Shown here in pieces: positions 1-9,464 of a stretch of 64,000 nt of DNA. The stretch lies in assembly GCA_965198325.1 (NCBI GenBank), contig CBDAPE010000016.1, forward strand, positions 186,001 through 250,000, given 5' to 3'. The position numbers and the translations under genes were made by a program. The notes beneath the pieces are model-generated. The model saw nothing but the letters and a program-made list of their open reading frames with translations, had not been told where the DNA came from and made no database searches. Origin of the DNA: CBDAPE01 sp965198325. GTDB lineage: Bacteria; Pseudomonadota; Alphaproteobacteria; UBA828; JAPUJA01. Each line of letters begins with the position of its first letter. The stretch's first letter is position 1.

Positions 1-454
1 AGGCGCAAATGTGATCGTCGCCAGCGATCGCAAGCACGCCGCCCCGAGGCGCGGTGCCCGCGAAGTTCGCGTGCTTGAAGGCGTCGCCCGTGCGGTCGAC
101 GCCCGGCCCCTTGCCGTACCAGATGGCGTAAACGCCGTCATGGGTGGCGTCCTCGTAAAGGGACGCCTGCTGGGTGCCCCAGATCGCCGTGGCCGCGAGA
201 TCCTCGTTGACCCCCGGTTTGAAGACGATGCCGTGGCGCTCGATGAATTGCTGCGCCTGCCAGATTGCCCGGTCGAAGCCGCCGAGCGGCGAGCCGCGGT
301 AGCCCGAGATGAAGCAGGCCGTGGCAAGCCCCCCCGCCTCGTCGCGCCGCTTCTGGAGCATCGGCAGGCGGACCAGTGCCTGGGTGCCCGAGAGCAATGC
401 CGTGCCGCGTTCGAGCGCATAGCGGTCGTCTAGGCTGACGGGGGCCAGGGTCAT
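1..454 (-). CDS. Indolepyruvate ferredoxin oxidoreductase, N-terminal part (cut by window edge)
   Basis: This is the first 151 residues of a large 2-oxoacid:ferredoxin oxidoreductase of the fused indolepyruvate type, which oxidatively decarboxylates aryl pyruvates to acyl-CoA with thiamine diphosphate and Fe-S clusters. Reading leftwards from ATG at 454 the protein begins MTLAPVSLDDRYALERG and continues through GYRGSPLGGFDRAIW and GVYAIWYGKGPGVDRTGDA, which are characteristic of the family's thiamine-binding domain. The start has a GAGG about 9 bases upstream. Family members are about 1150 residues, so most of the gene lies outside the window. The family call is confident. The exact substrate is not shown. 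Confidence 0.85.
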   Translation of the reverse strand, partial: MTLAPVSLDDRYALERGTALLSGTQALVRLPMLQKRRDEAGGLATACFISGYRGSPLGGFDRAIWQAQQFIERHGIVFKPGVNEDLAATAIWGTQQASLYEDATHDGVYAIWYGKGPGVDRTGDAFKHANFAGTAPRGGVLAIAGDDHICA

Positions 455-550
455 CGCTCACAGTCCTCGGGCGCGGGAGGAGGCCGCGCCGCAATCACCC
501 TACAAGCTAAGGCAACGGTCTGAACGGTCAAGCATCCTGCAGGAGACCGA

Positions 551-1186
551 TCATCGTGCAACGAAGCCGTTATTATCGTAGGCGACTTCCGAAAGCGAGC
601 AGTGGCGATCGGCGAAGTCGAACGCAATCGGCCCGGTTGCCTTCGCCCGGTCGGCGGCCATCTCGGCCTCGTCGTATTCGAACCCCTCGGGCATCACGAC
701 ACGCATGCGGTGGGGTGTCCCGGTCACCGGATTGCGGATCGGCTCGTTTTCACACTCCATGAGGCCCGGGACCGCCATTCGGCCGGTCCGTCCCTCGAGA
801 TCGAACTCGAACTCGATGGGCAGGAACTCGGGTGAAACGACCGTCTCGGTGATCGCGGCGAAGATCGCGAACATGGTGCTTGCCGGCTGATCCTCGCCCG
901 ACATGATCGTGAGCAGCGCGTTGCGCTGGTCCTCGTCGGCCCGTTCATCGATGATCGGATGCAGGGTTCCGTTGCCGTGGTGGATGGCTTGCGGGAAGTG
1001 AAAGGCGACGACGAAACGCAAGCCGTCGAGTTTCGTGTCGCGGTAATGGCCGGTTTCGATCTCGTAGCTCACGGCGCCTTCGCAGCTCGTGTATGTGGGC
1101 GGGGCATTGGCATCGCAGGGGCAGCCGAAATCGCAGCTGCAATAAACCAGGTGCTTCGCGGAAAATCTCCAATCGGTCGTTGCCAT
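551..1186 (-). CDS. DUF1326 domain protein
   Basis: A 211-residue protein of the DUF1326 family, whose function is unknown. It opens MATTDWRFSAKHLVYCSCDFGCPC, with the Cys-rich CSCDFGCPC stretch near residues 14-22 that is typical of the family and could bind a metal. No signal peptide or membrane segment is visible. ATG at 1186 is chosen over an upstream in-frame start at 1282 because GGGAG lies 7 bases before it and the family motif begins close to it. It follows the acyl-CoA synthetase on the same strand after 61 bases, so co-transcription is possible. Confidence 0.8.
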   Translation of the reverse strand: MATTDWRFSAKHLVYCSCDFGCPCDANAPPTYTSCEGAVSYEIETGHYRDTKLDGLRFVVAFHFPQAIHHGNGTLHPIIDERADEDQRNALLTIMSGEDQPASTMFAIFAAITETVVSPEFLPIEFEFDLEGRTGRMAVPGLMECENEPIRNPVTGTPHRMRVVMPEGFEYDEAEMAADRAKATGPIAFDFADRHCSLSEVAYDNNGFVAR

Positions 1187-1247
1187 CTCGCGTCTCCCTG
1201 CAGCTTTCACTACGGCAGTCGCATTCGGGCCAAGCTCGACGAAGAGG

Positions 1248-3029
1248 TTAATACAGGCCCTCGATGGTGTCACGATAGACATCGAGGATGCGATGACGGC
1301 GGATCTTTAGCGTTGGGGTCATCTGACCGTTTTCGACCGTGAAGCCGTCGTGGGCGATCGCGAAGCGCTTGATCCGCTCGATCACCGAGAGGTCGAGATT
1401 GGCGCTCTCCACTGCCTTGCCGATCATCTCGACAAAGGCCGCGTTCTCGGCCAGCTGGGGCAGGCTGGGCTCGACCTTGTGAAGCCGGGCGAAGCTTTCG
1501 ATGGCGGAAAGATCGGGCACGACGATTGCAACGAGGTGAGGCCGGGCGTCGCCGTAGGCCATGGCCTGGGCGATCTCGGATTGCAGGGTAAGCAGCCCCT
1601 CGACCCGTTGCGGCGAGACGTTGTCGCCGCCTGAGACCACGATGATGTCCTTCTTGCGGTCGGTGATGCGGATATAGCCGTCGGCATCGATCTCGCCCAC
1701 GTCGCCGGTGTGCAGCCAGCCATCCACAAGCGCTTCGGCAGTAGCCTCCGGATTCTCCCAGTAGCCCTCCATGACCAGCGGCCCGCGGACGAGAAGTTCA
1801 CCGTCGGCGGCAGTCTTGACCTCGACGCCGTCCAGTGGCGGGCCGACGGTATGGAGCTTGACTTTGTGGGGCGGGTTGCAGCTCACCACGGGCGCCGCCT
1901 CGGTCTGGCCGTAGCCCTGCAGGATGCGCACACCGAGCGCGGTGAAGAACAACCCGACGTCGGGGTTGAGCGGCGCGCCGCCGGAAACCATCGCCTTGAG
2001 CCGGCCGCCAAAGCGGTCCGCTACCTTGGCTCGCACCAGCTTGTCGAGCACGGTGTTGTAAAGGCTGCCTGTGAAACCCAGGCTATGCTTGTCTTCGTAG
2101 GCCCGGCTGCCGAGTTCGACCGCCTTGTGGAACAGTTTGGCCTTGGTGCCACCCGCACGCTTGACGCTTGTCAGGATCCGCTGGCGCATGACCTCGTAGA
2201 GCCGGGGCACGGCGATCATGAGCGTGGGCCGCACTTCGGCCAGGTTGGCGGCGAGTTGGTCGGCGCCTTCGGCGTAATAGATCTGGGCGTTGATCGAGAT
2301 CGGGAAGAATTGACCCGGCGTGTGCTCGTAGGAATGGGAAAGGGGCAGGAAGGAGAGAAACACCTCGTCGTCCAGTCCGATCCGCTCGAGCAAGCGGTAG
2401 GCCCCCTTGCAATTATGCAAGATCGAACGATGGCTCAGCATGACACCCTTGGGGTTCCCACCGGTGCCGGAGGTATAAATCAGGCAGGCGATATCGTCGC
2501 GCGACGCTTTCGCGACGCTCTCGGCGACATCGTCCGGGCGAGCCCGGCCCTCTTCGAGCAGGATGGGCCAGTGGTGGACGGTTTTGCCCGTGCCACTTTC
2601 CGCAAGTGGTTCCATGGCGATGACGAAGTCGAGCGCGGGAGCGTCGAGGGCGGCGGGCAGCAGTCGCGCGGCGAGCTTCGACGTCGAGACGATTGCCCCC
2701 TTCGCACCGGAATCGGCCAGCAAATGGCGGTGATTTTGGACGGTGTTGGTTATGTAGCCTGGCACGGTGATCGCACCGGCAGCCATGATCGCGATGTCGG
2801 CGACCGGCCATTCGGGCCGGCTTTCCGAGACCAGTGCGACACGATCGCCCCGCTCGATGCCGAGCGCCCGCAGGCCTCGAGAGAGCGCACTCACCTGCGC
2901 CGCCGCCTCGCGCCAGCTCGTTGCCTGATAGCGGCCGTCGCGCTTCGCCCAGAGGAACGGCTTGTCGCCGCCTGTCTCGGCGGACTCGTAAAACATCGCA
3001 GCCAAGCTGGTCCATTCGTCGTATTTCAC
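1248..3029 (-). CDS. Long-chain acyl-CoA synthetase (AMP-forming)
   Basis: A 593-residue ATP-dependent fatty acyl-CoA ligase of the FadD15/LACS type, which activates fatty acids in two steps through an acyl-adenylate. The P-loop-like motif YTSGTGGNPKG is near residue 185, GYGQTEAAP is in the adenylate-binding region, and the hinge plus A8 motif ITDRKKDIIVVSGGDNV is near 455. The N-terminal part resembles the long-chain subfamily (WREAAAQVSALSRGL, SESRPEWPVADIAIM). I prefer the GTG start at 3029, where AGGGAAG sits upstream, over a longer reading from 3296 whose first 89 residues are low-complexity and arginine-rich. It is divergent from pepF, with about 130 bases between them. Confidence 0.88.
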   Translation of the reverse strand: MKYDEWTSLAAMFYESAETGGDKPFLWAKRDGRYQATSWREAAAQVSALSRGLRALGIERGDRVALVSESRPEWPVADIAIMAAGAITVPGYITNTVQNHRHLLADSGAKGAIVSTSKLAARLLPAALDAPALDFVIAMEPLAESGTGKTVHHWPILLEEGRARPDDVAESVAKASRDDIACLIYTSGTGGNPKGVMLSHRSILHNCKGAYRLLERIGLDDEVFLSFLPLSHSYEHTPGQFFPISINAQIYYAEGADQLAANLAEVRPTLMIAVPRLYEVMRQRILTSVKRAGGTKAKLFHKAVELGSRAYEDKHSLGFTGSLYNTVLDKLVRAKVADRFGGRLKAMVSGGAPLNPDVGLFFTALGVRILQGYGQTEAAPVVSCNPPHKVKLHTVGPPLDGVEVKTAADGELLVRGPLVMEGYWENPEATAEALVDGWLHTGDVGEIDADGYIRITDRKKDIIVVSGGDNVSPQRVEGLLTLQSEIAQAMAYGDARPHLVAIVVPDLSAIESFARLHKVEPSLPQLAENAAFVEMIGKAVESANLDLSVIERIKRFAIAHDGFTVENGQMTPTLKIRRHRILDVYRDTIEGLY

Positions 3030-3157
3030 CGGTTCTTCCCTCGCTGACGGAGCAATCCGCGTGCGCGGTGGTTTTCGTCGGCGCGCGCCGACCCATATTA
3101 GAATAATCTTCGACAGGTTGCTTGCTCCGAGCGAGCCCTCTTGGCGTGGAGACACGG

Positions 3158-4954
3158 ATGGACCAGACCGACGCCGCACCCCCCGCAGCCGACCTCGGCG
3201 TGTTGCCCGAATGGCGGCTGGAAGACCTCTATGCAAGCCCAGAAGCGCCGGAGCTCGCCACGGATATGGCAACCGCGGAAGCGGATGCGGCGGCATTCAA
3301 TGCGCGCTACGAGGGCAAAATCGCGTCGCTCGACGGTGCGGCGCTGGGCGAGGCCGTGGCGGCTTACGAGGCAATCGAGGATCGGCTCGGGCGACTCACC
3401 AGTTATGGCTATCTCCTTTATTGCCGGCGGATGGAGGATCCTGAGACCGGGCGGTTCTTCCAGATGATCCAGGAGAAGGCGACGGACATCGGGACGCTGC
3501 TGCTCTGTCTGTCTCTCGAGATCAACCGGATTGAAGACGACGTGCTGGCCGAAAAGATGGCGGCGCCCGGGCTCACACGATACGCGCCATGGATTCGGAA
3601 CCTGCGGGCGTTCCGGCCCCATCAGCTTTCCGACGAGCTCGAAAAGCTCCTCCACGAAAAACAGGTCGCGGGCCGTACCGCCTGGATGCGCCTGTTCGAC
3701 GAGACCGTCGCCGCGCAGCGCTTCGAAATCGGTGGCAGGCACTTGTCGAGTGCCGAGGCGCTGCATTTGCTCTCAGAAAAGGACGGTGCAGTTCGTAAGG
3801 AAGCGGCCAAGGCATTGGGCAAGGTCTTCGCCGGGCAGGTCCGCACTTTCGCGCTGATCACCAACACGCTCGCCAAGGACAAGGAAATCGAGGACAAGTG
3901 GCGCGGCTTCGCCCGGCCGATCTCCGCCCGCAACCTTGCCAACCAGGTCGAGGACGACGTGGTCGGCGCCCTCATCGACGCGGTCAAGGCGAGCTTTCCG
4001 CGTCTGTCACACCGCTACTATGCGATCAAGTCGGAATGGATGGGCCGGGACGCGCTCGACTACTGGGATCGCAATGCCCCGGTCCCCGACGACGACGATC
4101 GGCTGTTCCCCTGGGCCGAGGCGAAAGACGTCGTGCTCTCGGCCTACGGTGGCTTTTCGCTCGACATGGCCGAAATCGGCAGCCGCTTCTTCGAGCGGGG
4201 CTGGATCGACGCACCGGTCTATGCGGGTAAGGCACCGGGTGCCTTCGCGCATCCGACCGTGCCCAGCTCGCATCCCTTTATCCTCTTGAATTATCAGGGA
4301 AAATCCCGTGACGTGATGACTTTGGCCCACGAGCTTGGCCACGGCGTGCACCAGGTTCTGGCGGCACCCCAAGGCGCGCTGATGGCGGACACGCCGCTCA
4401 CTCTCGCGGAGACCGCCTCGGTGTTCGGCGAACAGCTCACGTTCCGGGCGATGCTCGATCAGGCAAGCGATGCACCCGCGCGCCGGGCGATGCTGGCGAC
4501 CAAGATCGAGGACATACTGAATACCGTGGTGCGTCAGGTGGCATTCTGCGAGTTCGAGCGCGTTATTCACGACGAGCGACTCGCGGGTGAGCTCACGCCC
4601 GACCGGCTGGGTGAGATCTGGCTGGCCGTGCAGGAAGAGAGCCTTGGGCCATCGCTCCGATTCGACCGGGATTACGAGACGTTCTGGAGCTACATCCCCC
4701 ATTTCATCCATTCGCCCTTCTACGTCTATGCCTACGCCTTCGGCGATTGCCTCGTGAACGCACTCTATGCGGTCTATCAGGACTCAGAGGAGGGCTTCCA
4801 AGAGAAGTATTTCACCATGCTCAAGGCGGGCGGCACGTTGCGGCACAAAGAATTGCTCGCTCCATTTGGGCTCGATGCGGGCGATCCGGGCTTCTGGACC
4901 AGGGGACTCGACGTGGTCGCCGGCTTCATCGACGAGCTCGAGGCGGCCATGTGA
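3158..4954 (+). CDS. pepF: Oligoendopeptidase F (M3B metallopeptidase)
   Basis: A 598-residue cytoplasmic zinc peptidase that cleaves oligopeptides. The HExxH zinc site is HELGHGVHQ near residues 391-399, followed by the third-ligand region ETASVFGEQLTF. Length matches M3B oligoendopeptidases. ATG at 3158 has GGAGA 6 bases upstream and is preferred to the in-frame codon at 3122. Its TGA overlaps the ATG of the following ABC1 kinase (TGATG), so the two are probably translationally coupled. Confidence 0.92.
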   Translation: MDQTDAAPPAADLGVLPEWRLEDLYASPEAPELATDMATAEADAAAFNARYEGKIASLDGAALGEAVAAYEAIEDRLGRLTSYGYLLYCRRMEDPETGRFFQMIQEKATDIGTLLLCLSLEINRIEDDVLAEKMAAPGLTRYAPWIRNLRAFRPHQLSDELEKLLHEKQVAGRTAWMRLFDETVAAQRFEIGGRHLSSAEALHLLSEKDGAVRKEAAKALGKVFAGQVRTFALITNTLAKDKEIEDKWRGFARPISARNLANQVEDDVVGALIDAVKASFPRLSHRYYAIKSEWMGRDALDYWDRNAPVPDDDDRLFPWAEAKDVVLSAYGGFSLDMAEIGSRFFERGWIDAPVYAGKAPGAFAHPTVPSSHPFILLNYQGKSRDVMTLAHELGHGVHQVLAAPQGALMADTPLTLAETASVFGEQLTFRAMLDQASDAPARRAMLATKIEDILNTVVRQVAFCEFERVIHDERLAGELTPDRLGEIWLAVQEESLGPSLRFDRDYETFWSYIPHFIHSPFYVYAYAFGDCLVNALYAVYQDSEEGFQEKYFTMLKAGGTLRHKELLAPFGLDAGDPGFWTRGLDVVAGFIDELEAAM

Positions 4955-6306
4955 TGGTGCGCGGTCGCGAGGACAATCGTCTTTCCGGGCGGGTCAAACG
5001 TTACGCCAAGGTCGGCGCCTCGGTCGGCGGGTTGGCCGCGAAGGCCGCCGGCGCGCGCTATCTCGGGGTATCGATGGATCGGGACCGGCACGCGGCAGAT
5101 CTTGCCAATGCCCTGGGCGGCCTGAAAGGGCCGCTCATGAAGGTCGCTCAGCTGCTCTCGACTATCCCCGACGCGCTGCCGGACGAGTACATCGCCGAAT
5201 TGGGGCGGTTGCAGTCCCAGGCACCGGCGATGGGGTGGGCGTTCGTGATGCGGCGCATGGCCGCTGAACTGGGCCCGGATTGGCGCTCGAAGTTCGCGGA
5301 ATTCGAGCGTGAGGCTGCGGCCGCCGCGTCGCTCGGCCAGGTTCACCACGCGGAGTCGCTCGACGGCAAAAATTTGGCCTGCAAGCTGCAATATCCCGAC
5401 ATGCGCTCGGCGGTCGAGGCGGACCTCCGTCAACTCAAGCTAATCTTTGCGCTCTATCATCGTTACGATCCGGCGATCAAGACCGGTCAGATCCAAGCCG
5501 AACTCGCAGCACGCCTGCGCGAGGAACTCGATTACAAGCGTGAAGCCCGCCATATCACGCTCTATCAGAATATTCTGGCTGACGTGGCGGGCGTTCATAT
5601 CCCCGAGTTGGTGCCCGAGCTTTCGACTGACCGGCTGCTCAGCATGACGTGGCTCGAGGGCGAGCCGCTGCTGACCGTAAGAGACCACGACCTGGGTGCA
5701 CGCAACGCGACCGCCCGAAACATGTTCCGGGCCTGGTATCACCCGGTCTACCGTTACGGTTTGCTGCACGGAGACCCCCATCTGGGAAATTATTCAGTGC
5801 GTGCGGACAACTCCGTCAACCTGCTCGATTTCGGCTGTATTCGGGTCTTTCCCCCGGTGTTCATCAGGGGGGTGATCGATCTCTATCACGCGATTGAACG
5901 CGATGACCGGACGCTTGCCGTGCACGCCTACGAGAGCTGGGGTTTTACCGGCCTGTCCGCCGAATTGATCGATGCCCTGCACATCTGGGCGAACTATCTC
6001 TATGGGCCATTGCTCGACGACCGGGTACGGCTGATCCAAGATTCTCCAGACGGCCTGTATGGCGCATCCGTCGCCTCCAAAGTTCATCGCGAGCTTAAGC
6101 GCCTGGGCGGCGTGACCCCGCCCCGCGAGTTCGTGCTGATGGACCGCGCGGCCATCGGACTGGGCTCGGTGTTTCTCCACCTCAAAGCGGAAATCAACTG
6201 GCACCACCTGTTCGAGGAGTTGATCGCGGATTTCGACGAGGTCACGATGGCACGGCGCCAGGCCCATGCGATGGCTACGGCCGGGCTCGACGCAACAGAC
6301 GAGTAA
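4954..6306 (+). CDS. ABC1/AarF/UbiB-family atypical kinase
   Basis: A 450-residue member of the ABC1 (ADCK/COQ8/UbiB) family, usually linked to ubiquinone synthesis or lipid homeostasis. Visible motifs are an N-terminal helix with LMKVAQLLSTIPDALPDEY near residue 61 (the KxGQ signature, here KVAQ), the alanine-rich nucleotide loop EAAAAASLGQVHHA, catalytic HGDPHLGN near 271-278 and DFG near 292. No C-terminal membrane helices of the E. coli UbiB type are seen, which fits the ADCK/COQ8-like branch. The start ATG overlaps the pepF stop. A COQ9-family gene lies about 6 kb away, but any joint role is inferred. Confidence 0.85.
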   Translation: MVRGREDNRLSGRVKRYAKVGASVGGLAAKAAGARYLGVSMDRDRHAADLANALGGLKGPLMKVAQLLSTIPDALPDEYIAELGRLQSQAPAMGWAFVMRRMAAELGPDWRSKFAEFEREAAAAASLGQVHHAESLDGKNLACKLQYPDMRSAVEADLRQLKLIFALYHRYDPAIKTGQIQAELAARLREELDYKREARHITLYQNILADVAGVHIPELVPELSTDRLLSMTWLEGEPLLTVRDHDLGARNATARNMFRAWYHPVYRYGLLHGDPHLGNYSVRADNSVNLLDFGCIRVFPPVFIRGVIDLYHAIERDDRTLAVHAYESWGFTGLSAELIDALHIWANYLYGPLLDDRVRLIQDSPDGLYGASVASKVHRELKRLGGVTPPREFVLMDRAAIGLGSVFLHLKAEINWHHLFEELIADFDEVTMARRQAHAMATAGLDATDE

Positions 6307-6416
6307 TCGACCGTTAACTTCCAGGTCACCCTTTAGTAACCAATTTTTGCTTTAATTTTAATTAGTTGGCGTTCCGATCCCCTCGGCGCGCCGCCGCTTT
6401 CGTGGGGACAGGGCCA

Positions 6417-7820
6417 ATGGCCAAGACTTACGACTACGATTTCGTCTGTATCGGCAGCGGGCCGGCAAGCCAGCGCGCCGCCATTCAGGCCGCCAAGAAG
6501 AACAAACGAGTCGCCGTCATTGAAAAGGGTGCCTCGCCCGGAGGTGTTTGCCTGCATACCGGGACAATCCCCAGCAAGACCTTCCGTGAGGCGGTTCTCG
6601 CCTTGCCCAACGGCCGTAATCCGTTCTCTCATCGCGGGCGCAGGACGAACGGCGGGCAGCGGCCGACCGCAGAGACCCTACTGCGGCGGGTCAATCAGAT
6701 CGAAGAGCGGGAAGCCTGGGTCCTCGAGGATCAACTCGACCGCAACCGGGTCGACGTCGTTCACGGAATGGCGACGTTTAAGGATTCTCACACCCTGCAC
6801 GTCAACTCCACGGCCGAACCCCGTGACATTACCGCTGGAAAGATCCTGATCGGCGTGGGGACGGACCCCGCCCGGCCCGACGGCGTGCCGCTCGACAGCG
6901 AAATCGTGATCACAAGCGACGAAATTCTTCAACTCGGCGAGTTGCCTCGTTCGATGGTTGTCATCGGGTGCGGCGTCATCGGCATTGAGTACGCCTCGAT
7001 GTTCGCGACCTTCGGAGTCGACGTGACCGTGATCAACGGCCAGGACCGGCCTCTCGAATTCCTCGATCGGGAGGTCGTCGACGAGCTGATTCACCAGATG
7101 CGAAACCGTAATGTGAAATTCCGGCTGGGTGAGCTCGTCTCTCATATCGAAATCACCAAGAAAGGTCCGCGCCGGGCAGTGGTGCATCTCGAATCCGGTA
7201 AGCGTGTGGTGGCCGACGTCGCGCTCTATGCGATTGGCCGCACCGGGGCCACTGCAAGCCTCAACCTCGATGCCACCGGACTAAAGGCGGACAACCGAGG
7301 CCGGATCAAGGTCGACGACAAATTCCGTACCGCGGTACCGCATATTTATGCGGCTGGCGACGTCATTGGCTTTCCGAGCCTTGCGTGTACTTCGGCAGAA
7401 CAGGGGCGGCTCGCCGCCTGCCACGCTTTCGGAATCAAGGCGGGCTGCATGGCCGAACACTTCCCCGTGGGAATCTACTCGATCCCTGAAATCTCCACGG
7501 TCGGAAAATCCGAGGAAGACCTGACCCGAAATAAGGTGCCCTACGAATCCGGTGTTGCCCGCTACCGCGAGATCGCGCGGGGCCAGATCCTCGGAGACGA
7601 CAGCGGCTTCCTGAAGATGTTGTTCCACCGCAAGGACCGGCGGCTCCTGGGCGTGCACGCGATCGGCTCGGGCGCGACCGAGCTGATCCATATCGGCCAG
7701 ACCGTGTTGGGCCTGAACGCGGGCCTCGATTACTTCATGGGAACCATCTTCAACTATCCCACGCTTGCCGAGTGCTACAAGGTCGCGGCGTTCGACGCCT
7801 ACAACAAGCTCAACGCCTAA
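6417..7820 (+). CDS. sthA: Soluble (Si-specific) NAD(P)+ transhydrogenase
   Basis: A 467-residue cytosolic flavoprotein that transfers hydride between NADPH and NAD+ without a proton gradient. It has the FAD Rossmann motif GSGPASQRAA near residue 12 and a second one, GCGVIGIEYASMFATFG, near 184. At the position of the redox disulfide of lipoamide dehydrogenases it has GGVCLHTGTIPSK: one Cys (45) and a Thr in place of the second. Loss of the disulfide is the hallmark separating SthA from lipoamide dehydrogenase and mercuric reductase. A GGGGACAGGG stretch precedes ATG 6417. A hairpin terminator follows at once, then the pnt genes. Confidence 0.92.
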   Translation: MAKTYDYDFVCIGSGPASQRAAIQAAKKNKRVAVIEKGASPGGVCLHTGTIPSKTFREAVLALPNGRNPFSHRGRRTNGGQRPTAETLLRRVNQIEEREAWVLEDQLDRNRVDVVHGMATFKDSHTLHVNSTAEPRDITAGKILIGVGTDPARPDGVPLDSEIVITSDEILQLGELPRSMVVIGCGVIGIEYASMFATFGVDVTVINGQDRPLEFLDREVVDELIHQMRNRNVKFRLGELVSHIEITKKGPRRAVVHLESGKRVVADVALYAIGRTGATASLNLDATGLKADNRGRIKVDDKFRTAVPHIYAAGDVIGFPSLACTSAEQGRLAACHAFGIKAGCMAEHFPVGIYSIPEISTVGKSEEDLTRNKVPYESGVARYREIARGQILGDDSGFLKMLFHRKDRRLLGVHAIGSGATELIHIGQTVLGLNAGLDYFMGTIFNYPTLAECYKVAAFDAYNKLNA

Positions 7821-7826
7821 TCCCCG

Positions 7827-7854
7827 ATCGGGAGATCGGTTTTCTCCCGATTTT
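7827..7854 (+). terminator. Rho-independent terminator after sthA
   Basis: A perfect 9-base stem (ATCGGGAGA at 7827-7835 pairing with TCTCCCGAT at 7843-7851) with a 7-base loop and a short T run begins 7 bases after the sthA stop. It should separate sthA transcription from the pnt operon, although read-through cannot be excluded. Confidence 0.75.
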
Positions 7855-7983
7855 CCTCACGCAATCGTGACACCTGAAAAGCTTCTTGCGGGGCTTGGCA
7901 AAAGCCCGATAGCGGCGCATTGTGTGCCCGGCCGCGCAATACGGTCGTAGTCTTATTCCATCCGGTTCGGAGCGCTTTCCGAG

Positions 7984-9141
7984 ATGAAGGTCGCAGTTCC
8001 CAAGGAACTCCGAGAAGGCGAACGCCGGGTCGCGATGTCGCCCGACGTGACCAAACGACTGACTGACAAAGGCGTCGATGTCGTCGTAGAGAGCGGCGCG
8101 GGTGCCGCGGCGCGTATCGGCAATGAGGACTTCGCGGGTGCGGGCGCGCAAATTGTACCCGACGCCGCAACGGTGTACGGCGAAGCCGACGTCGTCTTCA
8201 AGGTGCGCCGCCCAATGACCGCCTCGGAGGGCGGGCCCGACGAGATTTCGATGATCAAATCGGGAACCATTTTACTTGGCCTGTTGCGTCCCTATGACAA
8301 CCACGCCGACGTGGATGAATATGCCAAGCGTGGCCTGATCGCCTTCGCGATGGAGTTCATTCCGCGCATTACCAGGGCGCAGAGCATGGACGCCCTGTCG
8401 TCCCAAAGCAATCTTGTGGGCTACAGGGCGGTGCTTGATGCGGCCGACGCCTTCGACAGGGCGATGCCGATGATGATGACGGCTGCGGGTACGATCGCAC
8501 CGGCGAAGGTCTTGGTTCTGGGCGCCGGTGTCGCCGGGCTCCAGGCAGTCGCGACGGCGCGCCGGCTCGGTGGGGTCGTCTCGGTGTTCGATGTACGGCC
8601 TGCCGTAAAGGAGCAGGTGGAAAGTCTCGGCGCGAAGTTCATCGAAGTCGACAGCGAGGAAACCAAAGATGCGGAAACCGCCAGAGGCTACGCGAAGGAG
8701 ATGAGTGAAGACTACAAGCGCCATCAGTCGGATTTGATCCATGAGACACTCAGGAAGACCAATATCGCGATCACCACGGCCCTGATTCCCGGCAAACCGG
8801 CGCCGACCCTGATTACGGATGCGATGGTGCAGGACATGCGTCCGGGTTCAGTTATCGTCGACATCGCGGTCGAAGCTGGTGGCAATTGCGAGTGCGCAGA
8901 ATTCGGCAAGGTCGTCGAGAAGCACGGCGTAACTATCATTGGCCATGCGAATTTTCCGGCGCGTGTCGCGGTCGACGCCAGTGCACTGTACGCCCGGAAT
9001 CTGTTCAATTTTCTCGATCCTCTGATCGACGAGGAATCCAAGACGCTTGCGATCGACTGGGACGACGAGATTGTCCAGGGTGCGCTGCTCACACGGGACG
9101 GCGCAGTCGTCAACCCGGCGCTCACCTCAGTGGGGGGCTAG
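7984..9141 (+). CDS. pntAA: NAD(P) transhydrogenase subunit alpha part 1
   Basis: A 385-residue soluble NAD(H)-binding domain (dI) of the proton-translocating transhydrogenase. It begins MKVAVPKELREGERRVAMSP, typical of the alanine dehydrogenase/PNT family, and carries the nucleotide-binding stretch VLVLGAGVAGLQAVATARRLG near residue 175 followed by VFDVRPAVKEQVESLGA. The split alpha subunit is usual in alphaproteobacteria such as Rhodospirillum. It is followed after 2 bases by pntAB and then pntB, forming the three-gene operon for the membrane enzyme that makes NADPH at the expense of the proton gradient. Confidence 0.95.
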   Translation: MKVAVPKELREGERRVAMSPDVTKRLTDKGVDVVVESGAGAAARIGNEDFAGAGAQIVPDAATVYGEADVVFKVRRPMTASEGGPDEISMIKSGTILLGLLRPYDNHADVDEYAKRGLIAFAMEFIPRITRAQSMDALSSQSNLVGYRAVLDAADAFDRAMPMMMTAAGTIAPAKVLVLGAGVAGLQAVATARRLGGVVSVFDVRPAVKEQVESLGAKFIEVDSEETKDAETARGYAKEMSEDYKRHQSDLIHETLRKTNIAITTALIPGKPAPTLITDAMVQDMRPGSVIVDIAVEAGGNCECAEFGKVVEKHGVTIIGHANFPARVAVDASALYARNLFNFLDPLIDEESKTLAIDWDDEIVQGALLTRDGAVVNPALTSVGG

Positions 9142-9143
9142 TC

Positions 9144-9452
9144 ATGGATATTGCACACGCGTTCGGCGTCGATCCGCTGGTCATGGCCGTGACGGTCTTC
9201 GTCCTCGCGGTGTTTGTCGGCTACTACGTGGTCTGGAGCGTTACGCCGGCGCTTCACACGCCCCTGATGTCGGTGACCAATGCGATTTCGAGCGTCATCA
9301 TCGTCGGTGCCCTGCTTGCCGCCGCTCCGGAAGGCTGGGGAATCGCCAAGATCCTCGGTGGGGTCGCCGTGGGGCTCGCCGCCGTCAATATTTTCGGCGG
9401 CTTCACGGTGACCCAGCGCATGCTCGAAATGTACAAGAAAATGAAGCCATAG
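9144..9452 (+). CDS. pntAB: NAD(P) transhydrogenase subunit alpha part 2
   Basis: A 102-residue membrane subunit with about three hydrophobic helices (VMAVTVFVLAVFVGYYVVW; AISSVIIVGALLAA; ILGGVAVGLAAVNIFGGF). It contributes part of the transmembrane dII domain. The C-terminus FTVTQRMLEMYKKMKP is typical of PntAB. It starts 2 bases after the pntAA stop, and pntB follows 12 bases later. Confidence 0.93.
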   Translation: MDIAHAFGVDPLVMAVTVFVLAVFVGYYVVWSVTPALHTPLMSVTNAISSVIIVGALLAAAPEGWGIAKILGGVAVGLAAVNIFGGFTVTQRMLEMYKKMKP

Positions 9453-9464
9453 GGAGCACCGCCC

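Noticed and set aside
1710..3047. Long open frame of 445 codons on the plus strand
   Set aside because: It lies wholly antisense to the acyl-CoA synthetase gene, has no protein family resemblance and is explained by GC-rich codon bias in the third position.
6417..7820. Dihydrolipoamide dehydrogenase
   Set aside because: The second redox Cys is Thr (CLHTGT), which is the soluble transhydrogenase pattern.
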